This document shows, in pieces, positions 48,108 through 59,836 of a stretch of 64,000 bases of DNA; position 1 is the first letter of the stretch, and each line of letters begins with the position of its first letter. This DNA comes from Ceriagrion tenellum (lineage: Eukaryota; Arthropoda; Insecta; Odonata; Coenagrionidae): NCBI GenBank assembly GCA_963169105.1, contig OY720632.1, positions 8,866,001 to 8,930,000 of the forward strand, written 5' to 3'. The translations under genes and the position numbers were made by a program. Below the pieces are notes generated by a model that saw nothing but the letters and a program-made list of their open reading frames with translations, was not told the origin of the DNA and did no database searches.

Positions 48108-48498
48108 TTGTGCCTGCCCGGCTCGTGGTTGGTAGGTCCACTTCTCTCGTGCGGGGTTGACATTCTGCCACAATCCCTCTCCGTCCTCCGCTGTCTCCCG
48201 TCAGCTGCGGGTCTACCGTCAGCCGCTGTCTCCTGTCAGTTTAACCACCGTCGTGATGGTTTGGCCGGCTGTCCTCGGGTATCCTCCGACGTCTTCTTCT
48301 ATTCATCCTCTGCCTTTTTCTGCCGCTTATCTCCTCCCTCATTTTCTCTCGCGTCCTCCCATGTTTATTTATTTTCTCGTCCCCCTTGGTTCCCCTTTGT
48401 TGTTGGTTGGCATCCCTAGTTACTCGAATTGTAGTTATTTACCTTGGTTGTTGGTCAAGTCACCGAGGGGCACCTGTCGGAATTCCCATGAAAATTGA
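48108..48498. other. GC-richer, pyrimidine-rich island
   Basis: Strongly C/T-biased on + with CpG words (CCGTCGTG, CTCGCGTCCTCC), unlike its AT-rich neighbours. Two overlapping frames stay open about 110 codons, but their composition (Ser/Pro/Leu-rich) follows the base bias and shows no domain. Probably a repeat fragment. Confidence 0.4.
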
Positions 48499-50547
48499 CA
48501 AAAAAATTGGGAAAATAATAACAGCCAAACTTCACTTTCCTCCCAAAAACAGTACTAGATTTATTTCACTAAGTGGAAGCACAATACCAACAAAAATGAT
48601 CAACTGAATGCACCAATGGCAAACAACCAAAAAAAATCCGGGATATTTCTAACTGCTAACAATACCTTGGGCATCCGTATATCAGCAGGGCCGTACTATG
48701 CGTTTGCTCGAATCAATTTTTAGCTATATATGTGGCTCTCTTTCGTCTCAATCGAGTTGATATTGAATCAGGTTCATCATACCTAAAGCTCACGTTATGT
48801 GGGGCATAAAATTGAACAATTTGTAACTGCATGTTTTTATCAATATGGCATGCAATAATTGTTGAATAAGAGCAGGGGCTATTTTGTCAGCTTATGTTCA
48901 TGCATTTACTCATGCATTCTTACAATTTACTGCTTCAAGCAACATCATTTGAAATACACTGACATACATACATCAGGTTGTGCAATTATATCTGTCTTGT
49001 GTAAAACAGGCTTAACAGAGATGCGGCTTAGCTTATGAGAAAAGATCACAAATAGAAGGCTTTTGGTACTGGTCAGAATTGCAATGATCTCTTACCCCTG
49101 GGAGAATAAAGAAAGCCACCAATTTTTTTTATATTTGATGGTTATAAAAGTGGGGTGAGCACATTACACAGGAGCACGTGGCACATGTTGTGAGAGTGCC
49201 AGAGGGGCACAAGTGCCAAGCTTCATGTTATAATGCAGCATTATGGATGCTCATATGAATGCCATTGATTATGCATCAAAATTCACAATGAATCATTTAT
49301 TGTTTGATGGGGACTGGGTCTAAGGCTTGTATTTTTGTGATATCAGAAATTTTATATCATTTCTTTAACCATGAATTTAGATATCCCTTCAGCTGGAACC
49401 AACATTTTGCTTTGAAAAAACAAAATCTTTTATGCAAACAAGGTTTGCAATGATGCGAGACTGCTGTATCTTATTTTCTTACACTTTTAACTTATATTAA
49501 ACTGCTTGAGTATAGTTTGGTGAAAGGTGCTGAGTTTTCCTCAGTTAATACTCATAGTAATTTTCCACAAGAGCTAAGTTCACTCAATGTTGAAACGGGT
49601 AGGCTGGCAAAGCACTCCTCCTCTCCTTTTGTGTTTATTTCATCTTCAAACTCAGGGCATAACTGCTGGGACTACTACTGAGTCTCACACTCAAGTTGAT
49701 CTTCTAATGCAAGCTCAAAAAATTATGCAACTGACCAAATAACATTATGAAAAAAAATTATTATTCTTTGGTAAATATATGTTTGCATAACACTTAATGT
49801 GTGATATAGGTCCATCTAAAAGAATTCTTACTTCATGTAATTAGGAATATCTCATGAAAAATGACATATTTTCACTATAACTTTGAGGATATGGTACCTC
49901 GAGTTTCATAGATATGTTCACGCATGCATAAATTTATATCTAATGCCAGGAAATTTTTCATTATTTGTTTATGAATATTTAATGAAATTCACTCTCTCAG
50001 CAATTTATTTTCCATTAGAAAAGTATGAATGAAAAAAAAATGTTGTATCACTGGAAAGTATAAGTTGGGGGAGCACAGGAGAGATCAGAACTGCCCTCCG
50101 TACGTAGAATGCCCTCTCAGGGTGATTCCTCTGCACTCAATGCATTTGGCTGAAAAGCACTTGACTGGAGATTCAGTGACCATGGACTCCTGATATTGAG
50201 ATATTCCTCATTCTGTAATTCTTGTTCCTCTAATTTTGGCATTATAATTCATATAAATCCTTCATGTTTTGAGCATTATTGCATCTTAGGAGGGTACTTA
50301 GCTGGTTTATTCCATTGGATTCAGCACACATATTTTATTATGTCCTGTACATTGTGAAACCTGCCTGTATGTCTGCATCATTCCCTCTGCATATGCCAAT
50401 TGTGTCCTTAATAAAAATTGGATTTATATTCGGCTGATTTGGCTTTAATATACATCTGGCTTCTAATAAATATATATGTAACCTCATGAAAATATGGTAA
50501 CATTCCATGTGGATGATTTAATACTTATTGATAAATATTCTTGTCAG

Positions 50548-50758
50548 GGTGGTGTATCAGGGTGATGGTCTGCTTGAGAAGAACCGCAGCTTCCTCTCTC
50601 CCACTGTGGTGTCACTCCTGCGTGGCTCTTCCATTGACATTGTGCGCTTCCTTTTCCATTGCCCTCTTACGCGCACTGGCAACTTGTACTCGGCAGATGC
50701 CCATGATCGAGTTTACCACGCCCAACCACGGGCACCCCCGCTCTCCTCTTCTGACAAG
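50548..50758 (+). CDS. Myosin motor exon 8
   Basis: One base completes Arg381, then residues 382-451. VVYQGDGLLEKNRSFLSPTV carries the LLEKN motif of the lower-50-kDa domain. VVSLLRGSSIDIVRFLFHC and a variable Ser/Pro-rich stretch ending LSSSDK lead towards loop 2. Acceptor ...cttgtcag|G, donor AAG|gtatgt. Phase 2 in, phase 0 out. No following exon (VRCIKPN-type actin-binding block) was found to 64000, so the next intron exceeds 13.2 kb or the gene model ends off-window. Confidence 0.95.
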
Positions 50759-53700
50759 GTATGTGTGTTTTGATGTCTGACAAGACCTCTCCTTACACTT
50801 TGATGAATATCGTTGGTAGTTTTGATAGTGGTGAGAATTCCAGCTATGGTGCAGTGTGTGTCTGCCGGGCTTCAAGAAATAGGAGTTCCAATTAATAAAT
50901 TTCTTGAAATTATTTGAAATTTTACATTTGATTTGATTTGAAATACATTTGATTCAAATGTAACAAAACATGTAAGGATAATTAAAGGTAAATGGTAGTT
51001 TGATTAATTTAAGAGTATCATGTTTTTAGGAGCATTTAACTATGTGTGATTTACTGTGATTTGCTGTGCTTTATTCAAGAAAGGGTAGACAATGTCACAT
51101 GACCCTCAACAAATTATAAAACTGATATTCTTGAAGCTCCTTGTTGCTATACAGCCCATGCATTTGGAATTGGAATTTCCTACCTATAAACCTGGATTTT
51201 TTACTGAATAAAACCTACAAAAAACTCCAAACTCTCCATAGTAACACCCAGAGAAGTGTTTCATGTGTCATGTACGTCTCGTAGTGGGGTTTGGCATTTG
51301 GATTGGGAGGAAGGGATGGGAGAAAGGAGTGTGTGTTGGGGGAGGAGTGGAGCCGAGGCTAGGCCAGGGGGAAGATGGTAGGGGAGGGTGGATTAGCCAG
51401 GTTGAGAGTGCACAACACACCATTGGGTTAGTGACCTCAAGAGGGACAGCGGAAGCACCAGACTCTGGGGAATAGGTGAAAGGGGAAAAGAAAAGTCCTT
51501 TTCTTTCCATTTCTTCCCTTTCACCCCTCCTCAACCTCTCTTGCTCCTATTGTCCCTCTCAAGTTTACTGATCTAATGGGAGTTCTGTTCCTTCAACCCA
51601 GCTAAATAGCTTATGTGAATTTTCCATTGTTTACACTGTAGTTCTCAAGTTCCTACGGTAGGTGCGGAAAAGCTTCATGTTTAACAATGCAGCATTGTGG
51701 ATGCCTGGATGAAAGCTGTTGTTTATATGTCAGATTTTGTGATAAAGTATTTGTTTGGCTTAAATGGAGACTGGGACAGGAGTTAGTTTCTCAGAGGTGA
51801 TTTGCGTGTTGCATAACTGTAAAGGCATATTATATAACCCGATGTTGCACCGTGAATTTCTGGGGAAGTAGTTGGCAGAATTCAAATGAGGGTAATTTTT
51901 CCATTTATGTTTATCCCTACAGTTCCCAAAGCTAGAAATTGAAGCCTAGTGTACAATTGGCATCAACATTAACTTCAACTTCAAAGTCGAGTTGAATACA
52001 TTAGTTCCAAGAATGCATTTATGATTGTGTGATGGCGTTAACTGCATACTTCAACCAAGAGCATGAGAGATCAGCCAAGCTGAAGTTGAACATTCACGGT
52101 TTACAGCTAGACACCTGTGCATGCGTAGTTTCTCATTTGCCCACCTCATTCCACTTCAATGCACAACCAGAGAGGTAAGACCTCTGTGCTTGCAAAGAAC
52201 CTTCCGGCAGGCCTTTTGCTATGCCAGAAATAACCTGAGTATGTTATTATTAGGTGAATAAACTGAGTATGTTATTATTAGGTTAATAACCTGAGTATGT
52301 TATTATTTGCTAAGCCAGAATTAACCTGAGTATGTTATGATATTGTTTTGGAATTCTGTTAAATTAATTTGTAGTAATGATTCTGTGGCCAATCTACAGT
52401 GTACTTCCTATGGGCCAGAATGTCTGATCTGCCATCATAATGAGTTTACTTGGGAAACAGGGTTGCTGCTCTCTCATGGTAATCACAGAAATTAAGAACT
52501 GTTTATACTAATCCAATTCTTGCGCTTGATAAACAAATCTATGGATAGCAGCACTCTGCTGTGATGACATCCAACCAAAGATAAGCGAAGTTGACCAGTG
52601 ATTACCAGTGCACACTCCCATTGATAGCTCTCAAACCACACGGATATCAAGTCACTGACACTAGTATGTATGTTCATGGATGAAAGTTACCGGAAAAGCG
52701 ATGAACAATAAGGTGTTTTCTAATTGATTGGTTCATACAGGCAGGCCCATTTTTAACCCATGTGGTGCTATGGGCTAATTAAACTGGTGCGCTCCTGGAA
52801 TGGAGTGGCGATAGAGGCGATTACAGTAGTACGTGCGCACCCCTCTCAACAGCTCCAAGGTCAAACTCTGTAGTGGTGGCATATCTGTTGATGTCACTCT
52901 ACAGCACAACCTTTACGAAAATAATTCTCTTTGGTTTGCTGTGTGTTAACCTCTTATCAGCATTTAATTTTTCTCTACCTCAATTCTGGTAATTAACTTG
53001 TTTGAGACCAATCTTCTCTTGTGCCCTCTTTACGCCCCAAGACCCTGGTGCCCCTGGACAAGTGCCCATTTGGCCCAGTTATAGAATCGGGCCTGCATAC
53101 GGGGTCTCTAATTGGCCCTTTTTACTTTCAAAACTGCAAAAATCGCACAAAGAAGTTTATATTAAGCTTTTTTAGCGAAATATGTTAGGAAGAGGTAAAT
53201 ATTGCAAGACAGAGCAAGTCTTTCATTTCGTTAATCAGGAGTTTTTATAAAGCAGATGTTGGTGCAAAAGTAGTATTTTCTAATCCTTTCAAATTGGAAT
53301 TTGGTGGGACCAATGGCATTTGTTTGCATAGGAGTTTTTCGTTTAGCCAGAGTTTGTAAGGCAGAAGTTTTACTGAATTGTTTCTTTTGGCATATGTTTA
53401 GACACCTCTTTGATCTGCACCAATGATATGCTTTGTAGAAAATAAAACTTTGTATGAATCAGGTTTTCAATAATGAGAGTCTATTGTAGTTGTTCTTGAT
53501 CTGGAGAATGATTTTGTTATGAAGTTAAATAATGAAGTACATCAACTGGTGGATGATTTTGTTTTTCTTGGATGAATACTTGCAAAAAAATGGATTGGTG
53601 GATAAAGAGATGGCAAGGCAAGTGATTGCCAGTTGGAAAATTGTTGGTAGTATGTGTAGCACATCTAGGAGTGATAGTTTGTCTGGGGAAGCAAAAGTCG

Positions 53701-54546
53701 CTCTTCTCCTGACATAATCATACAACCGTGAAACCAGGGTATGTTAGGATAAACATTACTGTTGGCAAAATGCATTGAGAATGGGATATGTGAGGAGTTT
53801 TTTTTGCGGGAAAAGTACCATGGACAGAGGAAAGAAGAAGATATGAGAAAATTAGGGGTCTACTCTGCCAGGGAGGTCAGAAGGCTGGTATCAGTAATCA
53901 ACTACACCCGGCTAATCCTGCTTCTAGGAATGGTGCAGGGGAGTCGGAATAGCCACAGGAAACCTAGCTTTGGACTACAAATTACAGCAACTGGACACAC
54001 TTGCAAAACCCTGGTTTTATTCACTCATGTCATAATAAAGAAAAACTCATTGGGTAGTGTCTCTCTATACATCTTTGAACCCAAGGCCAGAGCCTTCTGT
54101 GCTCAAGAAACTGTATTATGACAGGACAGAGGCTGGCGGATGGTAAGAGCTTAAATCATCAGCCGAGTACTGTGCTCCACAATGTTTGCAAAAGTGGTAA
54201 AGCAAAAAATATGTGCGAAAAAGTGGTGGACTCTTTCACCTTGCAGGATATTACGAATAGAGTTAGAAATGAATGAGTAGAGTAAGGAATGAATGAATCA
54301 TGAAAGAATGTGTGTCCGATGCTCCAGGAATGGACATACATAAAGGGAGTGAGCTCATGTCGAGAGTACAAATGAGAGTTAAATAATGCAGCAGATGTGC
54401 AATAGTTGATTGAATGGAGTGAAAGGAATAGGTAGTCCAGGAATGTCATGGGTGTTAGTGGTAGAAGGGACTCTAAAGAGAAGGAACATCAGGAGTCTTA
54501 AGAATGGGAGAGTGTGAATATTCTATTTTTTCTACCATTATCTCTT
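50759..54546. other. Intronic sequence after exon 8
   Basis: Mostly unassigned. A G-rich purine tract at 51280-51400 has many GGG/GGGG runs and could form quadruplexes. A short tandem repeat lies at 52232-52345. The frames at 53532-54121 show no family resemblance and no splice-consistent myosin block. Confidence 0.5.
52232..52345. repeat. Short tandem repeat, ~28-bp unit, four copies
   Basis: Units containing AACTGAGTATGTTATTATTA or close variants start at 52232, 52261, 52288 and 52323. The last unit is offset by a few bases. Confidence 0.85.
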
Positions 54547-54771
54547 CCAAGAACACTGCATAAGGAGGGAAAACTCCCATCTTGACTCTGTTGCCAATGG
54601 AAGTGAAAGAATTGAAGTTCCACTTTTGGCCACAGGCTGTGCTGTTTGAGTTATCAAGCCTTATAGCAGACGTCTCTAGGGTAACTATACGTGTTCTTAT
54701 GTCTCCTTTTTCTCCGCCAGTACAATAATTTATACTGCAAGTAATACTTTAAGGCATTGGATAGTAGATTT

Positions 54772-54951
54772 TGACGTAATATCGTAAACATAGAATAAAA
54801 CACTCATAAGGGGTTGCTATGTACGGATTGGAGAGAGAGATTGTTGTGTGGTTTTTCTGATGACAGTACGAGAGACTGAATGAGAATTGAGAAGAATAAA
54901 ATGAGTGTAAAGCGTTAGGAAAGAATTTAATTCAGTCGCTTCGACACGATA
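54772..54951 (+). repeat. Gypsy 5' LTR (180 bp)
   Basis: Starts TGACGTAATATC, ends CGACACGATA. Differs from the 3' LTR by about 7 substitutions and one 2-bp indel (GAGAGAGAGA versus GAGAGAGA), roughly 4 percent by eye. AATAAAA near 54794 is a possible polyadenylation signal. Unusually short for the group, and it lacks the common ..CA end. Confidence 0.95.
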
Positions 54952-54972
54952 AATTGGCGACCGTGACAGGAC
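54952..54972 (+). other. Primer-binding site
   Basis: TTGGCGACCGTGACAGG starts three bases inside the LTR boundary. TGGCGACCGTGACA is the arginine-tRNA-type site I recall for the mdg1/412 group; the tRNA identity is from memory. Confidence 0.7.
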
Positions 54973-54976
54973 GACG

Positions 54977-56133
54977 ATGAAGATATTCATGGAAAAAATG
55001 AGTATCGTGCTCCTTAAAAAGGCGTTAGCAGACAGGAATCTGCCTACAACGGGAACAAAACCGGACTTGAGGTTGAGATTGGAAGAAGAATTGAGGAGAG
55101 AAGGAAATGATCCGGCAGATTTCTTTGTAGAGATCGAAGAAGCCAGCAAACAGTGGATGGGGGATTCCTTGACGGCGGTGAGTACGGATATATTATCTGA
55201 ATTACTGATGCAGATGTCAAGTATTACGAAGGAAATAAAATTCCAGTCGGCCGAACTTAGGTTCTTACCAGTAAAATAGAGAAAAATGAGGAATTTCTGG
55301 AAAAGCTCGAGGCCAGATGTTTAGCCAAAATTCAGGAAGTTGATAATAAAGTTATTACTATTGAAGAAGGACTAAAATTAACTAAAAGTGAAATGGATAA
55401 ACTTGGAGGGGAACTCTCAAGCAAAATAGCTACGATTGAACTTAGGCTTGGCACAAAACTACAGGAAGTGATTGATGATACAAAGCTGGAATCTCGAAAT
55501 GATGGAAAAGTAACACCACTTGAGTGTTTACCTATTGATCCGAAAGTAATCAGAGACTGTTTACCGGAGTTCCATGGAAGGTTGGAAGAATGCCCAAAGT
55601 TATTCATTGACACTTGTGTGGCCATGCTGAACAGAACGAATCTACCAGAGGAGGTCTATGTGCACATTGTATCTCTTCAGCTAAGAGGTTCAGCGGCAAC
55701 CTGGTTTAATCACATCAAAGGATTAAATTTTGATTGGGTGGATTTTCAAAAAGAGATATTGCGGAGATTTGATTCAGAGACAATGAAGGCTGCCATAAAT
55801 AGAAAACTTCTCACGGAAAGTCAACCTTCAGGCATGAGAGCTAGTGCATTTATAATTCAAAAACAACAGTTGTTCAAGAGAGTTTACCCATTACAAAATC
55901 ATGATGAATCTGTCCCTTTCATAATAGAATTACTACATGATAAAATTAGACCGTTAGTAAAGGTAACCCGTCCCACACGATTTGAAGATTTGAGAGAAAT
56001 TGTGCAACAGTTGGAAGAGGAAGTCAACGCCAAAGGGAAAGGTGGTTCGGAGGAGGGAACGACGAGGAAGTGTTACACTTGCGGGAAGTTTGGGCACTTG
56101 AAAGATAGGTGCCCGAATTTGGAGGAAAACTAA
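54977..56133 (+). pseudogene. Gypsy gag (frameshifted)
   Basis: The first frame starts MKIFMEKMSIVLLKKALADR, a SAP-like helix pair (LK..L..R.LPTTGTK..L..RL), and ends at TAG 55277-55279. The reading continues in the next frame from about 55255, through a coiled-coil stretch (KIEKNEEFLEKLEAR...), then the capsid-like LPEFHG..ECPKLFIDT and ..FDWVDFQKEILRRF, and near the C-terminus one CCHC zinc knuckle, CYTCGKFGHLKDRC (about 56071-56112). Gag packages the element's RNA into particles. One frameshift near 55255 breaks it. The end overlaps pol by 25 nt in the -1 frame, a normal arrangement for programmed -1 frameshifting. Confidence 0.9.
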
Positions 56134-59100
56134 ATCCGGTCCATCCTTGGATGGAGGAAGATGGTACCGGGAACCGCACTTACCTCCAAAAATCGGCCAC
56201 CAACCACAGGCGTGACCAAACCTGGCACAAGACTCGCAACATAGGGCAAATCACTGGTGATTCGGACTATCTCCGTCCAGCCATTGCCATTGAGATTCAG
56301 AGTAAGCAATTCACTGCTCTATTGGACACACAAGCCAGTCATTCTTTTGTGAATACACATATTGCAAAGCTGCTCACACCAACTAAGCCGGACAATTTGA
56401 CGAATGTACAGGGAGCAGCGAAAGACATATATTACAATGTCAACGGCCAGACTGTATTGAAAGCCAAGTGTTCAAAAATGAATATTGAATTACATGTCTA
56501 TATTATCGGAGATTTGATTCCGGATCTAATTTTGGGCAATGATTTCTTATCGAGGTATGGAGTTATTATTGATTATACAGTCAATGAGTTATTCATTGGA
56601 AAAGACCACCGTGTCAGGTTGGGGTGGATGGAGAGTAGGGGCCATACAACCTCTCTACATGTAAACGAAATACCAGCCGACATCAATTTTGGTCCATCGG
56701 AAAAGGAGGAGGAGGAAAAACTAATAACGCTACTAAGAGGGTTCCCGGAGGTAATAACTGGAAAAATAGGGCACACTACTACAGTCAAACACAAAATAAC
56801 ATGCAGGGATGAGACACCCATAAAGCAAAGGCCCTATCCAATTAATCCGGACAAAAAGAAGTTTGTAATCAGCAAGATTCAAGAGATGGAAAACCAAGGG
56901 CTAATTGAACCATCAACATCTGGGTGGGCTTCTCCAATAGTACTTCCAAAAAAGAAAAATGGAGAGTATCGGCTGTGCGTGGATTTTCGGAAACTGAATG
57001 GAAGAATCGTCACAGACGCATACCCTATGCCAGACCTTAGGAACTTGCTGAAACAAGTCAATGGCGCCAAGGTCTTTAGCACTTTGGATTTGAATTCTGG
57101 GTATTGGCAAGTCGAAGTGGAAGAAGATTCCCGACCCATGACGGCATTCACAACTCCTCGAGGTCTTTATCAATTCAAAGTCATGCCATTTGGGTTAAAG
57201 AATGCACCATCAACGTTCGTGCGACTTATGGATGAAGTCTTATCCGGTTATATTGGGGAATTTTGCCAAGTATATTTGGATGATATCCTTGTCTACAGCT
57301 CAAACTTGACGGAGCATCTACAACATTTGGCAAGAGTTTTGGAAAGGTTAAAGATGCACGGATTGACTTGTCAGCTGAAGAAATGTCATTTTATGTCACC
57401 GGAAGTAGAATACTTGGGACATATTTTAACAGCTGAAGGGTTGGGACGGCAGCCGGAGAAGAACAAAGCTATAGAGGAGATGGAGAGGCCTCGTACAAAA
57501 CGTCAAGTAAGACAGTTTTTGGGGGTGTGTGGATGGTATAGTAGTTTTGTGCCAAACTTTGAAACAATGGCAACGCCACTGACAGATCTATTAAATGGGA
57601 GTCGACATTTCAAGTGGACTGAAAAGGAAGAGAACGCTTTCAGGCAAATCAAAAAGGCCATCTGTGGTGCCCCCAGGTTAGCATACCTAGATCCTAGGCG
57701 TACACTATGCCTACAGACCGATGCCAGCAAATTAGGGCTTGGGGCAGTATTATTTCACGAGAATGAAAAGAATGGAAAAGATATCATCGAGTACGCAAGC
57801 CGAAAACTTTTGCCGACCAAAAAAAGGTACTGTACCACGGAGAAGGAGGCGTTAGCAGTTGTATGGGCAGTCGGAAAATTCCGTGGATACTTAGAAGGAA
57901 GGAAGTTCCGACTATATACAGATAATTCTTCGCTACAGTGGCTCAATAGTGTGTCTGGTACCAAATCAAAACTGATGTGCTGGGCCTTATTGCTTGCAGA
58001 TTTTGATTTTGAAGTACGCCATGTTAGCGGAATCAAGCAGCTGATAGTCTCTCAAGACATCCGAATTGTGATGCAATGCCTGGGGAAGTCGAAATGCTGG
58101 AGAGAGAGATTCCTTCCCAAACAATTACTGAAACTGAAGGCCCTGTTTTCATGAATGTTAAAGGTGAAATAGACATCGATAAAATTAGAAAGTGGCAAGA
58201 AAACGATGAAAACTGCAGGAAGATGCGAGAATGGATCACAAGGGGTACCAATAGCAGTCAGGGTGTGCCCAATGAATTTAAGATGTGTTATAAAGGTTTT
58301 CGAGTTGAGAATAATCTGCTCATGTACTCCTCCCATATCTCAAACTCACCAAATGTAATAGTTATTCCCAGGGCTAACAGCGACCAGATTCTGGAGAGAT
58401 TCCATGACGGCGCAGAGGCAGGCCATCCTAGGACGGCAGAAACCTATAATTCGATTCGTCGGCGGTTCTTCTGGGTTTCCATGAGACGGGACATTGCAAG
58501 TTACATCCAGGCATGCTCCATCTGCGCCTACACTAAACCATCAAACCAGAAGGCCAACACTAGTATGTGTGGGAGGAGACCACGCCAACCATGGGAGGTG
58601 GTAGCGCTTGACATAATGGGACCATATCCCAGAACATCATGAGGCAAAACCAACATCCTGGTAGTGACCGACCTATTCACAAGATGGGTGGAAGCATTCG
58701 CCATTCCAGAGGCCACGACGGGACGAATCTTGACATTACTTCGGACTGAGATTTTCAGTCGCTATGGGTATCCACGTTGCTTGCTGTCAGACAACGGTAG
58801 CCAGTTTACGTCACGGTTATGGCAACAGACGCTGTCAGATTGGGGCGTCGAACACTGGACCACACCTACCTACAACCCCCGAGCAAATCCAACGGAGCGA
58901 CGAAACCAGGACTTGAAGCGGGTTCTGCGAGTCCATCTACTGGACAAGCAACATAAAACTTGGGATCAATACTTACCCCAGTCACTATTCGCTTTGCGTC
59001 AAAGGGTGAATCGCATCACGGGGTATTCACCAGCCGAATTGTTCCTTGGGCGTCATCTCAACAGACCGGGCGACTGGCAGATCCCATCACCGTCTCTAGA

Positions 59101-59527
59101 AGGAGACCATGTAGGTCATTCCGAAGAATGGCGGGAAGAGCACCAGAAGGAAGTTGACAAGAGACGTGAAATGGCAAGAAGACGGATATTTAAACAAGCA
59201 GAAGATCTGGACGTACAAGAAGAGAGTATCTTCGAATCAGGAGAGCTAGTCTTGCGGCGAAATCATGCACTGAGCAACAAGGCGGAGGGATACCACGTGG
59301 GTCTAGCTCAAAAGTGGGTTGGACCGTTTGAAGTGGATCAACGGTTAGGCCAAGGGGTATACTCTCTTAAAACTGTTCCTCCAGTGAAGGTCCATGCAGC
59401 AGATCTGAAGAGGGTGAAGCGAGCACTGAGAACAAGAGGTGTTGGGAGCGGCAATTCGATGGAGGAGATGGTTAAACCCAACTCGTCGGATGTCGAGAGG
59501 ACACGCTACAACCTCAGACGACGCTAG
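56109..59527 (+). pseudogene. Gypsy pol: protease, RT, RNase H, integrase (two breaks)
   Basis: Order seen: aspartic protease with LLDTQASHSFVN at about residue 73 (the usual DTGA reads DTQA), RT with FSTLDLNSGYW (about 320) and catalytic YLDD (about 388), RNase H with LQTDASKLGLGAV (about 537) and YTDNSSLQWL. The frame shifts at about 58035-58045. It continues in the +2 frame with the integrase HHCC domain (H-x-H...CSIC, about 58400-58530), the first catalytic Asp (ALDIMGPYP), a single TGA at 58640-58642, the second Asp (LLSDNGSQFTS) and Glu (NPTERRNQD), then a C-terminal domain ending at 59527. No chromodomain was recognised. The gene order (RT before integrase) defines Ty3/gypsy. The frameshift, the stop and the altered protease motif make it inactive as sequenced. 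Confidence 0.95.
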
Positions 59528-59646
59528 GAGATTATGCTGACCAGATTGCTCTAAGTGATGGATTTGCATTTGTCTGTTATTTATGTTCACTTTAAATTTA
59601 TCTGGTGATGTTAATTTTGGGTATTTGTAAAGATTATGTGTGTTTT

Positions 59647-59655
59647 AGGGGGGGA
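59647..59655 (+). other. Polypurine tract
   Basis: AGGGGGGGA immediately upstream of the 3' LTR, the expected plus-strand primer site for reverse transcription. Confidence 0.85.
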
Positions 59656-59658
59656 TAT

Positions 59659-59836
59659 TGACGTAATATCATAAACATAGAATAAAACACACATAAGGGG
59701 TTGCTATGTACAGATTGGAGAGAGATTGTTGTGTGGTTTTTCTGATGACAGTACGAGAGACTGAATGAGAATTGAGAAGAATAAAATGAGTGTAAAGTGT
59801 TATGAAATAATTTAATTCAATCGCTTCGACACGATA
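59659..59836 (+). repeat. Gypsy 3' LTR (178 bp)
   Basis: Matches the 5' LTR along its length; the 2-bp length difference is a missing GA in a GA run. Followed by ATTT, the right target duplication. Confidence 0.95.

Larger units (their letters stand above)
43210..50547. other. Myosin intron 7 (7.3 kb)
   Basis: Holds MITE D (43856-44359), a pogo-like end at 44558, a possible 2-kb repeat element (about 45165-47145), a fragment related to the 20.4-kb repeat (47500-47830), another pogo-like start at 47970 and a GC-richer pyrimidine tract (48110-48480). In 48500-50540 nothing was recognised. Confidence 0.5.
1761..50758 (+). other. Partial class III-type unconventional myosin gene (eight motor-domain exons)
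   Basis: This is an actin-based, ATP-driven motor. Eight exons total 1353 nt (451 codons) and join without a phase conflict at any junction; all introns are GT-AG. The assembled order is switch I (NENSSRFGK, residues 28-36), the GERNFHVFYY block (69-78), VVTRGET (201-207), DALAKGLYGR (222-231), switch II DIFGFE (263-268), the relay helix, LLDEESRFP and GLLEKNRSFLSP. The VVTRGET block and the LLDEESRFP/LLEKNRSFLSP context resemble class III myosins (vertebrate MYO3A/B, insect NinaC). The residue 16 positions before DALAK (TEDS site) is Glu206, an acidic residue needing no phosphorylation. Class III proteins usually carry an N-terminal Ser/Thr kinase and exceed 1200 residues; that part is outside the window, so kinase presence is unknown. 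Class assignment is by recognition only. Introns are 7030, 3055, 12245, 12329, 3805, 1843 and 7338 bp. Confidence 0.85.
54772..59836 (+). mobile_element. Ty3/gypsy LTR retrotransposon (5065 bp)
   Basis: Full-length element: 5' LTR, primer-binding site, gag, pol, polypurine tract, 3' LTR. The 4-bp duplication ATTT flanks it (54768-54771 and 59837-59840), confirmed by the empty site in copy A. No env frame is present. Coding regions carry several breaks, so it is non-autonomous as sequenced. Confidence 0.97.

Noticed and set aside
51263..51534. Overlapping Gly/Pro-rich frames
   Set aside because: Composition follows the purine-rich tract; opposite strands are both open, as expected for biased sequence.
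53532..54121. Possible myosin neck or tail exon
   Set aside because: Translations show no actin-binding, IQ or converter motif and lack phase-compatible splice sites after exon 8.
56573..58336. Long minus-strand frames across the gypsy element
   Set aside because: Antisense shadows of pol, whose catalytic motifs fix the + strand as coding.
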